Positions 45,103-56,895 of a DNA stretch of 64,000 nt are shown here, in pieces. Where the stretch lies: positions 434,001 through 498,000 of the forward strand of contig NZ_JAHUZB010000002.1 of assembly GCF_019218635.1 (NCBI RefSeq), read 5' to 3'. The notes beneath the pieces were generated by a model, which was not told where the DNA came from, did no database searches, and saw only the letters and a program-made list of their open reading frames with translations. This DNA comes from Enterococcus alishanensis (GTDB lineage Bacteria > Bacillota > Bacilli > Lactobacillales > Enterococcaceae). Every line of letters begins with the position of its first letter. Within the stretch, counting starts at the first letter, position 1. A program made the translations under genes and the position numbers.

Positions 45103-48100
45103 TGCCAAAGAGAACAGATATTAAAAAAATCATGGTCATCGGTTCTGGTCCAATTGTAATTGGTCAGGCCGCAGAATTTGATTATGCCGGCACGCAAGCT
45201 TGCTTGGCTTTAAAAGAAGAAGGCTATGAAGTTGTTTTAGTAAATTCAAATCCAGCAACAATCATGACGGATCGTGAGATTGCTGACAAAGTATACATTG
45301 AACCAATTACATTAGAGTTTGTCTCTAGGATATTACGCAAAGAATTACCAGATGCAATCTTACCAACCTTAGGTGGTCAAACTGGATTGAACATGGCGAT
45401 GGAATTAGCTGATTCTGGTATTTTAGATGAGCTGACGATAGAATTATTAGGAACCAAGCTTTCAGCCATTGACCAAGCAGAAGACCGTGATTTATTTAAA
45501 CAATTAATGGAAGAATTAGACCAACCGATACCTGAATCTGAAATTGTGACAACAGTTGAAGAAGCAGTTGATTTTGCTAAAATTATCGGTTATCCGGTGA
45601 TTGTTCGCCCCGCATTTACTTTAGGTGGAACAGGCGGTGGAATGTGCGATAATGAAGACGAGTTACGAGTAATTACAGAAAATGGTCTGAAATTATCACC
45701 GGCTACTCAATGTTTAATTGAAAAATCAATTGCTGGTTACAAAGAGATTGAATACGAAGTTATGCGAGATTCTGCCGACAATGCAATCGTAGTGTGTAAT
45801 ATGGAGAACTTTGATCCAGTTGGAATCCACACTGGAGATTCGATTGTTTTTGCGCCAAGTCAAACTTTGTCTGATTATGAGTATCAAATGCTACGGGATG
45901 CCTCTTTAAAAATTATCCGTGCTTTAAAAATTGAAGGTGGCTGTAATGTTCAATTGGCTTTGGATCCAAATAGTTTTAACTATTATGTAATTGAAGTAAA
46001 TCCTCGTGTTTCTCGTTCCTCAGCGTTAGCTAGTAAAGCGACTGGTTATCCGATTGCCAAGTTGGCGGCAAAAATCGCTGTTGGTTTAACGTTAGATGAA
46101 ATGAAAAATCCGGTAACTGAAACTACTTATGCAGAATTTGAACCAGCTTTAGACTATGTTGTAGCAAAAATTCCCCGTTGGCCTTTTGATAAATTTGAAA
46201 CGGGTGAACGTATTTTAGGTACACAAATGAAAGCAACTGGTGAAGTCATGGCAATCGGACGGAACATCGAAGAAAGTCTGTTAAAAGCTGTTCGTTCACT
46301 GGAAATCGGTGTTCACCATGTAGAATTGCCAGAGCTTGCAGAGGTATCTGATGATAAATTAACTGAAAAAATGGTTAAAGCTCAAGATGATCGTATTTTT
46401 TATCTGGCTGAAGCTTTACGTCGTAGTTATTCGATTGAAGAATTACATGAATTAACTAAAGTAGATTTGTTCTTTTTAGATAAACTATTACACATTGTTG
46501 AATTAGAAACTGAGTTGGCACAAAACCAAAATGATTTATCTACTTTGAAAAAAGCTAAACAAAATGGTTTCAATGATCGAAAAATTGCACAACTTTGGGA
46601 ACAAACAGAAAAAGAAATTCGTGATTTACGTAAACAAGAAAATATCTGGCCGGTCTACAAAATGGTAGATACTTGTGCAGCCGAGTTTGAATCACAAACA
46701 CCTTACTTTTATAGTACGTACGAATTTGAAAATGAAAGTGAAGTCTCAAAGAAAGAGTCAGTTTTAGTACTGGGATCTGGACCGATTCGGATTGGCCAAG
46801 GAGTTGAATTTGACTATGCAACAGTTCACTCAGTAAAAGCGATTCAATCCGCTGGCTATGAAGCAATTATTATGAATAGCAATCCAGAAACTGTTTCAAC
46901 TGACTTCTCTACTTCTGACAAATTATATTTTGAACCACTGACTTTTGAAGATGTGATGAATGTAATTGATTTGGAACAGCCTTTAGGTGTCATCGTGCAA
47001 TTTGGTGGACAAACAGCAATCAATTTAGCTGAACCTTTGCATCATGCTGGTGTGAATATTTTAGGAACAACTATCGAAGATTTAGATCGGGCGGAAGATC
47101 GTGATCAGTTTGAGCAAGTATTACAAGCTTTAAATATTCCGCAACCACCAGGCGAAACGGCAACTAGCGCTGCAGAAGCGGTAAAAGTTGCAGAGAGAAT
47201 CGGTTATCCTGTATTAGTGCGTCCAAGTTATGTACTTGGCGGTCGAGCAATGGAAATTGTTGAAAATCAAGCGGACTTAGAAGATTATATGGCCCACGCG
47301 GTAAAAGCTTCACCAGAACATCCTGTTTTAGTTGACCGTTACATGGTTGGTCAAGAATGCGAAGTCGATGCGATTTGTGATGGTACGACAGTATTAATTC
47401 CTGGAATAATGGAACATATTGAAAGAGCTGGGGTTCACTCGGGTGATTCAATGGCTGTTTATCCGCCGCAAACTTTCTCACAAGAAATTAAAAATACAAT
47501 TGAAGATTATACACGACGGTTAGCTATAGGAATGAATTGTATTGGTATGATGAACATTCAATTTGTTATTCATGATCAGACAGTCTATGTAATCGAAGTG
47601 AATCCAAGAGCCAGCCGAACAGTGCCATTTTTAAGTAAAATTACTGATATTCCGATGGCGCAAGTTGCTACGAAAGCAATTTTAGGTGAAAGTTTAACTG
47701 ATTTAGGATATCAAGATGGATTATATCCTGAAAGTCAGTTGGTTCACATTAAAGCACCAGTCTTTAGCTTTACAAAATTACAAAAAGTAGACACTTACTT
47801 AGGGCCAGAAATGAAATCGACTGGTGAAGTAATGGGTAGTGATCGCAATTTGGAAAAAGCACTTTACAAAGCTTTTGAAGCTAGTGGATTACATTTACCA
47901 GACTTTGGCTCAGTATTATTCACCATTGCAGATGAGACGAAAGAAGAAGCTTTAGATTTAGCGAAACGTTTTAAAGAAGTTGGTTATAGTTTACTGGCTA
48001 CTAAAGGAACTGCTGAATACTTGAAAGAGCATGGTGTCGAAGCCAAAACGATCGCAAAAATATCTGAATCTGCTGAGGATAACGTGGTAGAATTAATCAG

Positions 48101-48284
48101 ACAAGGTGATGCACAAGTTGTAATCAATACAATGGACAAAAATCGTCAAAATACTTCTGATGACGGCTTCATTATCCGCCGAGAAGCGGTTGAACATGGT
48201 GTACCATTATTTACTTCACTTGATACAGCAAATGCTATCTTAAAAGTGATGGAATCTCGAGCATTTTCGATTCAAGAAATTTAA
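45102..48284 (+). CDS. carB: Carbamoyl-phosphate synthase, large subunit
   Basis: A 1060-residue synthetase with two tandem ATP-grasp halves: the first from [19 protein letters not shown] (ATP motif [13 protein letters not shown]), the second from [19 protein letters not shown] ([15 protein letters not shown]), and a C-terminal MGS-like allosteric domain (about 930-1060) where UMP or PRPP would act. The product is shared by pyrB and by ornithine carbamoyltransferase, whose gene is not in this window. An inverted repeat follows its stop. Confidence 0.97.
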   Translation: MPKRTDIKKIMVIGSGPIVIGQAAEFDYAGTQACLALKEEGYEVVLVNSNPATIMTDREIADKVYIEPITLEFVSRILRKELPDAILPTLGGQTGLNMAMELADSGILDELTIELLGTKLSAIDQAEDRDLFKQLMEELDQPIPESEIVTTVEEAVDFAKIIGYPVIVRPAFTLGGTGGGMCDNEDELRVITENGLKLSPATQCLIEKSIAGYKEIEYEVMRDSADNAIVVCNMENFDPVGIHTGDSIVFAPSQTLSDYEYQMLRDASLKIIRALKIEGGCNVQLALDPNSFNYYVIEVNPRVSRSSALASKATGYPIAKLAAKIAVGLTLDEMKNPVTETTYAEFEPALDYVVAKIPRWPFDKFETGERILGTQMKATGEVMAIGRNIEESLLKAVRSLEIGVHHVELPELAEVSDDKLTEKMVKAQDDRIFYLAEALRRSYSIEELHELTKVDLFFLDKLLHIVELETELAQNQNDLSTLKKAKQNGFNDRKIAQLWEQTEKEIRDLRKQENIWPVYKMVDTCAAEFESQTPYFYSTYEFENESEVSKKESVLVLGSGPIRIGQGVEFDYATVHSVKAIQSAGYEAIIMNSNPETVSTDFSTSDKLYFEPLTFEDVMNVIDLEQPLGVIVQFGGQTAINLAEPLHHAGVNILGTTIEDLDRAEDRDQFEQVLQALNIPQPPGETATSAAEAVKVAERIGYPVLVRPSYVLGGRAMEIVENQADLEDYMAHAVKASPEHPVLVDRYMVGQECEVDAICDGTTVLIPGIMEHIERAGVHSGDSMAVYPPQTFSQEIKNTIEDYTRRLAIGMNCIGMMNIQFVIHDQTVYVIEVNPRASRTVPFLSKITDIPMAQVATKAILGESLTDLGYQDGLYPESQLVHIKAPVFSFTKLQKVDTYLGPEMKSTGEVMGSDRNLEKALYKAFEASGLHLPDFGSVLFTIADETKEEALDLAKRFKEVGYSLLATKGTAEYLKEHGVEAKTIAKISESAEDNVVELIRQGDAQVVINTMDKNRQNTSDDGFIIRREAVEHGVPLFTSLDTANAILKVMESRAFSIQEI

Positions 48285-48291
48285 TACGTAG

Positions 48292-48328
48292 AATTATCAG
48301 CAGGAGTAAAAAAATTCTGCTGATAATT
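48292..48328 (+). repeat. Intercistronic stem-loop between carB and pyrK
   Basis: AATTATCAGCAG (48292-48303) is perfectly complementary to CTGCTGATAATT (48317-48328), with a 13-base loop. No T run follows, so it is not a normal terminator; it could stabilise or process the pyr mRNA, or set the relative level of the downstream genes. Confidence 0.75.
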
Positions 48329-48357
48329 TGGAAACAAATGATATACGGGAGGCTAAT

Positions 48358-50051
<1,694 letters not shown>

Positions 50052-50768
50052 ATGGAAAGAAGACCAATTATTGCTTTGGATTTTGCTTCAAAAGAAGAGA
50101 TTATCCAGTTTTTAAAAAAGTTTCCTAAAGAAGAGGCGTTATTTGTAAAAATTGGCATGGAACTTTTTTATCAAACAGGACCTGAGATTGTTTCCTTTTT
50201 AAAATCGTCTGGACACGATGTTTTTTTGGATTTGAAATTACATGATATCCCAAATACAGTAAAAAAAGCTATGTCTGGCTTAGCAAAACTCGGAGTAAAA
50301 ATTACCAATGTTCATGCTGCTGGTGGCATTGAAATGATGGAAGCGGCTAAAGCAGGGTTGATCGAAGGAACGCCAACTGGTGAAGCTGTACCAGAATTAA
50401 TCGCTGTGACTCAACTTACTTCAACTTCTGAAAAACAAATGCATGAAGATCAATTAATTCCAGTTAGCTTGCAGGAAAGTGTCTTACATTATGCCAAGTG
50501 TGCGGACAAAGCTGGCTTGGATGGAGTAGTTTGTTCAGCTCTAGAAGTTGCGGCTATTCATCAAGCAACAAATCCTGACTTCGTCTGTCTTACACCAGGA
50601 ATTAGACCACAAGGAGCCAGTGTTGGTGATCAAAAAAGAGTCATGACACCAGCCGATGCTAAAAAAATTGGCTCTACTTACATTGTAGTAGGTCGCCCGA
50701 TTACTCAAGCAGAAAATCCTTACGAAAGCTATTTACAAATAAAAAATGAATGGAACGGTGAAAAATAA
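50052..50768 (+). CDS. pyrF: Orotidine-5'-phosphate decarboxylase
   Basis: A 238-residue barrel giving UMP from OMP. The catalytic lysine/aspartate network is in [18 protein letters not shown]; the C-terminal phosphate loop is [12 protein letters not shown]. It starts immediately after the pyrD stop codon. Confidence 0.97.
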   Translation: MERRPIIALDFASKEEIIQFLKKFPKEEALFVKIGMELFYQTGPEIVSFLKSSGHDVFLDLKLHDIPNTVKKAMSGLAKLGVKITNVHAAGGIEMMEAAKAGLIEGTPTGEAVPELIAVTQLTSTSEKQMHEDQLIPVSLQESVLHYAKCADKAGLDGVVCSALEVAAIHQATNPDFVCLTPGIRPQGASVGDQKRVMTPADAKKIGSTYIVVGRPITQAENPYESYLQIKNEWNGEK

Positions 50769-51401
50769 ATGACTACCATTGCAGCAGAAATTGCCAAAGA
50801 TTTATTATCCATTGAAGCAGTCTCATTAAGTCCAGATGAACCCTTTACTTGGGCTAGTGGTATAAAATCTCCTATTTATTGTGATAATCGAATTACCATG
50901 AGCTATCCTAAAGTTCGCCGTGCAATCGCCAAAGGTTTAGCGGAAGAAATCAAAAAAAATTTTCCTGATGTAGAAGTGATTGCTGGAACAGCAACTGCTG
51001 GTATACCCCATGCTGCTTGGGTAGCTGAAATTTTAGATTTACCGATGGTCTATATTCGTTCTAAAGCAAAAGACCATGGTAAAGGAAATCAAATTGAAGG
51101 CCGCATCAAAGAAGGTCAAAAGATGGTTGTTATTGAAGATTTAATTTCAACTGGAGGCAGTGTTTTAGAAGCTGCCACTGCAGCAACTAAAGAAGGTGCT
51201 AATGTTTTGGGCGTTGCAGCAATCTTTACTTATGAGTTAGCCAAAGGTGTTGATAATTTTAAGGAAGCAGATATAAAATTGGTAACATTAACCAATTATT
51301 CAGCTTTGATTGAAATTGCTTTAGAAGAAAAATACATCAATGAAGATCAATTAACTCTATTGAAAAAATGGCGGGAAAATCCTGAAAATTGGTTAGCTTA
51401 A
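50769..51401 (+). CDS. pyrE: Orotate phosphoribosyltransferase
   Basis: A 210-residue PRTase making OMP from orotate and PRPP. The PRPP motif is [18 protein letters not shown] and the mobile loop [15 protein letters not shown]. It starts immediately after the pyrF stop and is the last gene of the pyr operon. Confidence 0.97.
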   Translation: MTTIAAEIAKDLLSIEAVSLSPDEPFTWASGIKSPIYCDNRITMSYPKVRRAIAKGLAEEIKKNFPDVEVIAGTATAGIPHAAWVAEILDLPMVYIRSKAKDHGKGNQIEGRIKEGQKMVVIEDLISTGGSVLEAATAATKEGANVLGVAAIFTYELAKGVDNFKEADIKLVTLTNYSALIEIALEEKYINEDQLTLLKKWRENPENWLA

Positions 51402-51407
51402 TAAAAC

Positions 51408-51450
51408 AAAGCATTATTTACTCTGAGAAAAGAGTGAATAATGCTTTTTT
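51408..51450 (+). terminator. pyr operon terminator
   Basis: A 16-bp stem with one wobble (51408-51423 with 51432-51447) ending AATGCTTT, followed by T residues. Confidence 0.92.
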
Positions 51451-51493
51451 CTTTTAATAAATGATAGAATGATTAAGAAGTGGAGGGGTGTCC

Positions 51494-52519
51494 ATGTATC
51501 AAAAATTTATCGAAAATACTACTTTAAGACGTTTGACTGTTTTAGTTAGTGTAATTATTGTCCTATTCTGCGTCCGTGAATTTATGACGACGATTTTACT
51601 GACCTTTATTTTTACTTTGTTGGCTGTAAAATCGGTAGATCTTATTCAACGCTGGCTTAAATTACCGACTTTTTTACTAACTATGCTTTTGTATTTTATT
51701 GCAGTATTTGTAGTTTATTTATTGGTTACAAAATATGCTAATTTTTTAATTAATCAAGTGATTCATACCTATAATACGTTATTTGCTTTTTACCAGAATC
51801 AATCGAAAGAAGCAGAAGGTGTAGTTAAGTTCGTTGCTAATTATCTTGAAACCCACAATTGGCAAGATAAATTGGAGAGCGGAGCATCGATTGTGTTTAC
51901 CCAGTTACAAAATGCGGGTCGCTTAACAATAGCTTTCATCATGTCGTTTTTATTAAGTTTTTTCTTTATGGTGGAAAAGAAAAAGACAGTCCGTTTTTCT
52001 GGTAGCTTTTTGACTAGTCATTTTGCTTGGTATTTTAAAGATCTTGCTTATTTTGGGAGTATTTTTATAGAAACATTTGGTGTGGTTATCGAAGTTCAAA
52101 TATTGATTGCGGTGGTTAATACTATTGTTACAACAATTGGATTAGGAATTATCGGTTTCTCACAATTACCAACTTTAGCAATTATGATCTTCTTTTTGAG
52201 TTTAATTCCTGTTGCTGGTGTGATTTTTTCTTGTGTGCCGCTAACATTGATTGCTTATTCAACCGGTGGCATTCAAACAGTGATTTATGTATTAGTTTTA
52301 ATAATCGTTGTACATTGCGTAGAAGCTTATGTTTTAAATCCACAATTCATGTCTAGTCGAACCAATTTACCAATTTTTTTTACGTTTGTCATCTTATTAA
52401 TAAGCGAACATTTCCTAGGTCTGTGGGGATTATTAGTAGGGATTCCAATCTTCAATTTCTTTTTAGAGATATTGGATGTCCAAGTTCCTAGTTTTAAAAA
52501 GAAAACCGCCCAAAAATAA
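51494..52519 (+). CDS. AI-2E family transporter
   Basis: A 341-residue protein with about seven or eight membrane segments: a pair near the N-terminus, a soluble helical loop (about 90-135) and a C-terminal bundle ending near VGIPIFNFFLEIL. SLIPVAGVIFSCVPLTLIAY and the late FVILLISEHFLGLWGLLVGIP are typical of the AI-2E (TqsA/YdbI) family; substrates differ among members (some are Na+/H+ antiporters), so none is assigned. GGAGG precedes ATG 51494. Confidence 0.9.
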   Translation: MYQKFIENTTLRRLTVLVSVIIVLFCVREFMTTILLTFIFTLLAVKSVDLIQRWLKLPTFLLTMLLYFIAVFVVYLLVTKYANFLINQVIHTYNTLFAFYQNQSKEAEGVVKFVANYLETHNWQDKLESGASIVFTQLQNAGRLTIAFIMSFLLSFFFMVEKKKTVRFSGSFLTSHFAWYFKDLAYFGSIFIETFGVVIEVQILIAVVNTIVTTIGLGIIGFSQLPTLAIMIFFLSLIPVAGVIFSCVPLTLIAYSTGGIQTVIYVLVLIIVVHCVEAYVLNPQFMSSRTNLPIFFTFVILLISEHFLGLWGLLVGIPIFNFFLEILDVQVPSFKKKTAQK

Positions 52520-52536
52520 AACTTTGGGCGGTTTTT
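52502..52536. terminator. Bidirectional terminator between the AI-2E gene and rqcH
   Basis: AAAACCGCCCAAA (52502-52514) pairs with TTTGGGCGGTTTT (52523-52535). It overlaps the last codons of the AI-2E gene and abuts the rqcH stop on the minus strand. Confidence 0.9.
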
Positions 52537-54234
52537 CTAATTTTCAGTATTGTTTTTCAATTGTTGGATAGTTGTTTCTTCAGGTGTTACAAATAACGTT
52601 TTTTGATTTTCATAAATAACAAATCCTGGTTTTGCACCATTGGGTTTATGAACGAATTTTACTTGCACATAATCCACGGGAACTTGAGCTGATTGACGAT
52701 ATTTTGAAAAGTATGCAGCTAGTTCGGCCGCCTCCAATAAAGTTTTTTCACTAGGATTGTCTGATCTAATAATCACGTGAGAGCCTGGGATATTTTTAGC
52801 ATGGAGCCAAATATCGGTCTTCCGGGCTTTTTTCAAGGTCAATTGATCGTTTTGTAAATTATTTTTGCCGACTAAAATCGTCGTGCCATCACTAGCAATA
52901 AATTTTTCTGGCTGTGAAGGTTTGTGTTGACGGTTTTTCTTTTGACTACGTTTCTTTAAGTAGCCACTAGCAATTAACTCTTCACGAATAACATCGATAT
53001 CCATTGGACCGGCAATCTCTAATTGTGCCAAAATAGATTCTAAATAATTGATTTCTTCTTGGGCTTCTTTAATTTGCGCATCAATTAATTTGACCGCATT
53101 TTTGAGCTTTTGGTAACGGTGAAAATATTTTTGAGCATTTTGATTAGTAGTCAATGCTGGATTTAACTTTATTTCAATCGGTTGATTCTCTTCATAATAG
53201 TTTTCTAAAGTGACTGAGTCAACACCTCTAGGAACTTGTGCCATAAAAGTTGTTAAAAGCTCACCATCACGTCGAAAGTCTTCTGCATTTTCTGAATCCT
53301 TCAAGGTTTGTTGACGCTTTGCGAGTTTTGATTGATTGCGGCTGATTTCATTTTCAACTTTTTTGATCAGCTGGTTACCGAGCTGTTTTACACGGTCTTT
53401 CTCTGCTTTTTCTCCATAAAACGCGTCTAATAATTGACTTAAATTATCGTAAGACTGCTTTTCTTCAAAAGTTAGAAAGGAGATCGGCGCAAACAATTCT
53501 TTATTTTTGATTTTCCCTAATGTCGGAGTTGGTTGTTGTACTTCTTGCCAAAAGTTATCCCAAACAGCCATTTTTTGATTGCTGATTTCCTCTAAGCGGT
53601 AGACAAGTTCATCCGCCGTATCGCGACCAAGTCCTTGGAAATTTTGTTGTAAATATTTACCAGTTAATTTTTCAGCCGTTGATACTATTTCAAATACTTG
53701 TTCCTTATTTGCCTTAAAAGGATTTATTTGCTCCTGTGAAGGGGGAGTAACATAGGTTGAACCTGGTAAAATACTTCGATAAGAATTTTGTGAAGGTCCG
53801 ATATGCTTGATTGCATCCAAAATCTTGCCACTGGTTTGATTAACTAAAACAATTGTTGAATGACGTCCCATTAATTCAACAATCAGAACTAATTTTTGCT
53901 GATCACCTAACTCATCTCTTTTATTGATCGTAAAGTGGACCACACGATCATTTTCAATTTGTTCGATATTTTCTAAAATACCCCCTTCTAAATGTTTTCG
54001 TAACATCATGGCAAAAGTGGGTGGGGTACCAGGATTACTATAAGCAATATTGGTTAATTGGATTCGCGCATAGCTGGGATGCGCCGATAACAATAAACGT
54101 TGATTTTTTCCGTTGGCGCGTATGACTAAAACCACTTCATTTTCATAAGGTTGGTGGATTTTTGAAATACGACCGCTAATTAGTTGGTCCAATTCCTGAA
54201 CCATTACATGGGTAAAAACACCATCAAACGACAT
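52537..54234 (-). CDS. rqcH: RqcH (NFACT family) ribosome-rescue factor
   Basis: A 565-residue protein formerly called fibronectin-binding protein FbpA/EfbA/PavA. In bacteria RqcH binds split 50S subunits with stalled peptidyl-tRNA and adds C-terminal alanine tails. The NFACT-N domain begins MSFDGVFTHVMVQELDQLIS, two coiled segments lie near 275-320 and 370-410, and the NFACT-R domain contains DIWLHAKNIPGSHVIIR. Both surface adhesion and ribosome roles are reported for homologues; no signal peptide is present. AGGA precedes ATG 54234. Confidence 0.94.
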   Translation of the reverse strand: MSFDGVFTHVMVQELDQLISGRISKIHQPYENEVVLVIRANGKNQRLLLSAHPSYARIQLTNIAYSNPGTPPTFAMMLRKHLEGGILENIEQIENDRVVHFTINKRDELGDQQKLVLIVELMGRHSTIVLVNQTSGKILDAIKHIGPSQNSYRSILPGSTYVTPPSQEQINPFKANKEQVFEIVSTAEKLTGKYLQQNFQGLGRDTADELVYRLEEISNQKMAVWDNFWQEVQQPTPTLGKIKNKELFAPISFLTFEEKQSYDNLSQLLDAFYGEKAEKDRVKQLGNQLIKKVENEISRNQSKLAKRQQTLKDSENAEDFRRDGELLTTFMAQVPRGVDSVTLENYYEENQPIEIKLNPALTTNQNAQKYFHRYQKLKNAVKLIDAQIKEAQEEINYLESILAQLEIAGPMDIDVIREELIASGYLKKRSQKKNRQHKPSQPEKFIASDGTTILVGKNNLQNDQLTLKKARKTDIWLHAKNIPGSHVIIRSDNPSEKTLLEAAELAAYFSKYRQSAQVPVDYVQVKFVHKPNGAKPGFVIYENQKTLFVTPEETTIQQLKNNTEN

Positions 54235-54292
54235 CTGTATTCCTCGATTCTTTCCTAGATAAATCTATTATAAACAACTTCTTAAAAAAAAC

Positions 54293-55924
54293 CTATTTTT
54301 CCAATTTTAGAATCATTTCTGTTAGCAGATCAGTCACTTCTGTTGGCAATTCAGTAAAAGGATTTAAGGCTTTTTCTTCGACAAAAACCAAACGGGTTTT
54401 CAAACTCGTTTTAAGTGCTTGTCGATATTTTTGATTATTAAAATCTGGTTCGTAGCCATCAATTTTTAAATACTCGATTTGCGGATATGGACCGAAAGTT
54501 TCAAATTCACCAGTTTTTGTTACAATATCTTCAATCCCTTTTAAAGTTACTTCTGGAGAAATATTTCGTTCGTTGAAACTGGCAGTGTTTAAAATATAAC
54601 AGGTTGTTCCGTTAGTAAATAACGTTCTGAAATTTTGATAGTCTTCTGCCAAGGGATAGGTTCTAAATGGATTAGCAAAAGGTTCAATTATTAATTGATC
54701 GCTGACTTGAATATTTTCAGCGGTTGACCGTTTTGTCGCCAAAGTTACACCAAAAATAGCAGCCAAAGTCGGATCATTCAATTTTAAAATAGGTGGTAGA
54801 GTTTCGTCCTTCATGATCCAAAAAACACCATCAATTTTTTCGTTAATATGATCCTTTCGATCTTTTGTAGCAAAACGGCTTTTTATGCAGCGGCCGTTTA
54901 CATTTCTGATATCTCCTGTTACTAAAACTTTTTGACCATTCTTATCTAAAGTTATACCAACATTTTCAGCAGTTAAAAAATATTTAATTGCAGCATGATC
55001 CATGGCATAGTCTTCAGTCTTATCAAAATAGGATGGTTCTAATGCTGTCGTCCCACCATCTTTTTGATTAATTACAAAAGCATCATCATGTAAAACAGTA
55101 ATTGGGAATTTATTTCCATGATGAGACAAGGTGATTGTAGATTTTCCAGTTCCAGATAAACCAAATGCTGCCATGGTGTATTTACTATTAGGCAACTGAA
55201 ATTGTTTCATTCCGCCATGACAAGCAATAAAGCCATTTCGGTGAGCAATTTGCCATGCTAAAGATAGGGTAGCTTTTTTAAGTTCACCAAAATATCGTAG
55301 GCCTAGAATAGCTCCACAATTATGTGCTGGATCTAAAATAACTAGGCCGTCAGGATAATCTGGATGTTGCCAATCAGGATCAGCATAAAAATATAAATCA
55401 TTTTCATTAGGAAACTCTTGAGACTGCTCGTAGATATTTGTTAGATTTTGAGAAAATTCAAAATTCATCAAGTATTGAAATAGTTGCATCGGAAAATTTG
55501 CAGGAATCATTAAATGAGATTTAACCATAAAATCATTATGTAAACCTACGACCACAGATGACTTTAAAAAAATTTTCTCTTGTCCGTGATAAACAACTTC
55601 TCTCATCAAAGCAGAAAAATCCTTGTCTTCTTTAGTAGTTAAAATTAATTTTCGCGCGATGGCAGAGCGACCAACGATTTTACCATCATTAGTAATTAAT
55701 ACTTTGGCATCAGTTGGCAAACCTAATTTTTCCGGCTGATCAATAGGTAAATCGGTCACGATGGTCTGAGAATTTTCAAAAGCCAGCTGATAAGCAGCCG
55801 CTACATCTTTTATTTCCGTTACATTATTACCATAGAAAGCTGTCTCAATAGTTGTTTTAAAGCCACTTAAGCGAGGATTGTTTGAATGAATCTCTTTCCG
55901 ATCAAATAAATGGTTACTACTCAT
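54293..55924 (-). CDS. pckA: Phosphoenolpyruvate carboxykinase (ATP)
   Basis: A 543-residue enzyme interconverting oxaloacetate and PEP with ATP. The kinase-1a loop is GLSGTGKSTITLSHHG, the metal site VLHDDAFVIN, and IKSRFATKDRKDH fits the family's substrate region, though this stretch departs from the usual text. The N-terminus (SSNHLFDRKEIHSNNPRL) also looks less typical. TTGGAGGGA precedes ATG 55924. A degenerate cre-like sequence lies upstream (55997-56010), so catabolite repression is possible but not shown. Confidence 0.92.
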   Translation of the reverse strand: MSSNHLFDRKEIHSNNPRLSGFKTTIETAFYGNNVTEIKDVAAAYQLAFENSQTIVTDLPIDQPEKLGLPTDAKVLITNDGKIVGRSAIARKLILTTKEDKDFSALMREVVYHGQEKIFLKSSVVVGLHNDFMVKSHLMIPANFPMQLFQYLMNFEFSQNLTNIYEQSQEFPNENDLYFYADPDWQHPDYPDGLVILDPAHNCGAILGLRYFGELKKATLSLAWQIAHRNGFIACHGGMKQFQLPNSKYTMAAFGLSGTGKSTITLSHHGNKFPITVLHDDAFVINQKDGGTTALEPSYFDKTEDYAMDHAAIKYFLTAENVGITLDKNGQKVLVTGDIRNVNGRCIKSRFATKDRKDHINEKIDGVFWIMKDETLPPILKLNDPTLAAIFGVTLATKRSTAENIQVSDQLIIEPFANPFRTYPLAEDYQNFRTLFTNGTTCYILNTASFNERNISPEVTLKGIEDIVTKTGEFETFGPYPQIEYLKIDGYEPDFNNQKYRQALKTSLKTRLVFVEEKALNPFTELPTEVTDLLTEMILKLEK

Positions 55925-56060
55925 AATAATCCCTCCAAGTCTAATTAATTTATTATTATCATATCATTTTTAGAATTTTCAGACAAAAATTTTTTATGTT
56001 TTCGTTTTATCAGAGTAGCAGTTTATTTTTTTTTCGTTATAATATAACTAGGGTGATAGA

Positions 56061-56618
56061 ATGAAAAAGTTCTTCTTAAATTTTGGAGAGATACTCCAAA
56101 GGCTTTGGAAAGTTTTTTATTTAAAAGCAGAAGCCAACCAAAAAAAGACGATTGCTATTTTGATTATTTCAATTATGACAATTACTATAGGCATATTTTC
56201 TTTACAATATGTGAGAGAGGTTTCTCGCGCAACTGAAATTGAAACGACAGTTTACAATAAGATTGATACTAAATATATATTGCCTATGGATTACCAAAAC
56301 TCTGACCAACAAATTAAAGATTCTAAAACGATAGCTGTCATGTTTTGTCAGCCTCATGGAGAGACCTATAAAAAAGTACTTGCTATTTTAAATGATCCTT
56401 CTCAGGAAGAAACATTGAATCGAAAATTTTATTTTTATCCAATTGTTTACCATAGTGACCAAATGGCTAAAGACTATCAAATTAATCCAAATCAAGTTAC
56501 CTTTGTTTATTTTAAAAAAGGTGAAGAGAAAAATCGGTTTGTAGTAGAAGAAATGACTCACTTAAATAGTGAGTTTGTTCCAAAACTAAATCGATTATCC
56601 CAACGTTATTTAGATTAG
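56061..56618 (+). CDS. Anchored protein with thioredoxin-like fold, lacking CxxC (unknown)
   Basis: A 185-residue protein with one membrane segment (about 30-50) after a basic N-terminus and an external or cytosolic C-terminal domain. I do not recognise the family. The order strand (KTIAVMFCQPHGETYKKV), helix, strand (FYFYPIVY), helix (SDQMAKDYQI), strand pair (NQVTFVYFKKGEEKNRF) resembles thioredoxin, but the only cysteine motif is CQPH, so redox activity is doubtful. AGGGTG precedes ATG 56061 and a TATAAT is at 56038-56043. It is directly upstream of the trp leader. Confidence 0.7.
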   Translation: MKKFFLNFGEILQRLWKVFYLKAEANQKKTIAILIISIMTITIGIFSLQYVREVSRATEIETTVYNKIDTKYILPMDYQNSDQQIKDSKTIAVMFCQPHGETYKKVLAILNDPSQEETLNRKFYFYPIVYHSDQMAKDYQINPNQVTFVYFKKGEEKNRFVVEEMTHLNSEFVPKLNRLSQRYLD

Positions 56619-56652
56619 TTAAAATATTTTTAATTTTATTTTAATAAATATG

Positions 56653-56681
56653 TTGACAATCTCATTTTCATTGGGTAAACT
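56653..56681 (+). promoter_or_regulatory. trpXYZ promoter
   Basis: TTGACA (56653-56658) and TAAACT (56676-56681) with a 17-base spacer; the -35 is perfect. Transcription should start near 56688, giving a leader of about 280 bases before trpX. Confidence 0.85.
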
Positions 56682-56711
56682 AATTTCAACATCAAAGAAG
56701 GAGTGAGCCAC

Positions 56712-56768
56712 ATGAAAAAAGCAAACTTATCTCAACAAAAGAATCGTTGGCAAAACTGGCGTAGATAA
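56712..56768 (+). CDS. Leader peptide of trpXYZ (two Trp codons)
   Basis: An 18-codon ORF, MKKANLSQQKNRWQNWRR, with its own ribosome site AAGGAG (56698-56703) eight bases before ATG. Two TGG codons stand at positions 13 and 16, near the end, where a ribosome starved of charged tRNA-Trp would pause. The stop codon TAA (56766-56768) lies one base before the first RNA segment of the attenuator. It shares Leu-Ser-Gln (6-8), Asn 11, length and Arg 18 with the leader upstream of aroC. It is too short for ordinary gene callers. Confidence 0.85.
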   Translation: MKKANLSQQKNRWQNWRR

Positions 56769-56769
56769 G

Positions 56770-56893
56770 TTGCGTTTATGGACTCATTTCATAGATGCAG
56801 CGTTTAGAACTATTCTAAATCTTGTATCTATGTTGGATGTATTTATTATGTACTTTCCCCGCATAGAGACCGATCTATGCGGTTTTTGTTTTT
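56770..56893 (+). promoter_or_regulatory. Ribosome-mediated attenuator of trpXYZ with terminator 1
   Basis: Five segments can pair in exclusive ways. Segment 0 (56770-56780) with 1 (56790-56800): 11 bp. Segment 1 with 2 (56822-56832): 11 bp, enclosing a small hairpin TTTAGA/TCTAAA. Segment 2 (56827-56836) with 3 (56858-56867): nine pairs, one mismatch, an antiterminator. Segment 3 (56859-56867, CCGCATAGA) with 4 (56874-56882, TCTATGCGG): 9 bp terminator with T run 56883-56893. A ribosome at the stop codon would cover 0 and favour 1:2 and 3:4 (off); one paused at Trp 13 or 16 leaves 0:1 and 2:3 (on). Confidence 0.8.
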
Positions 56894-56895
56894 CG

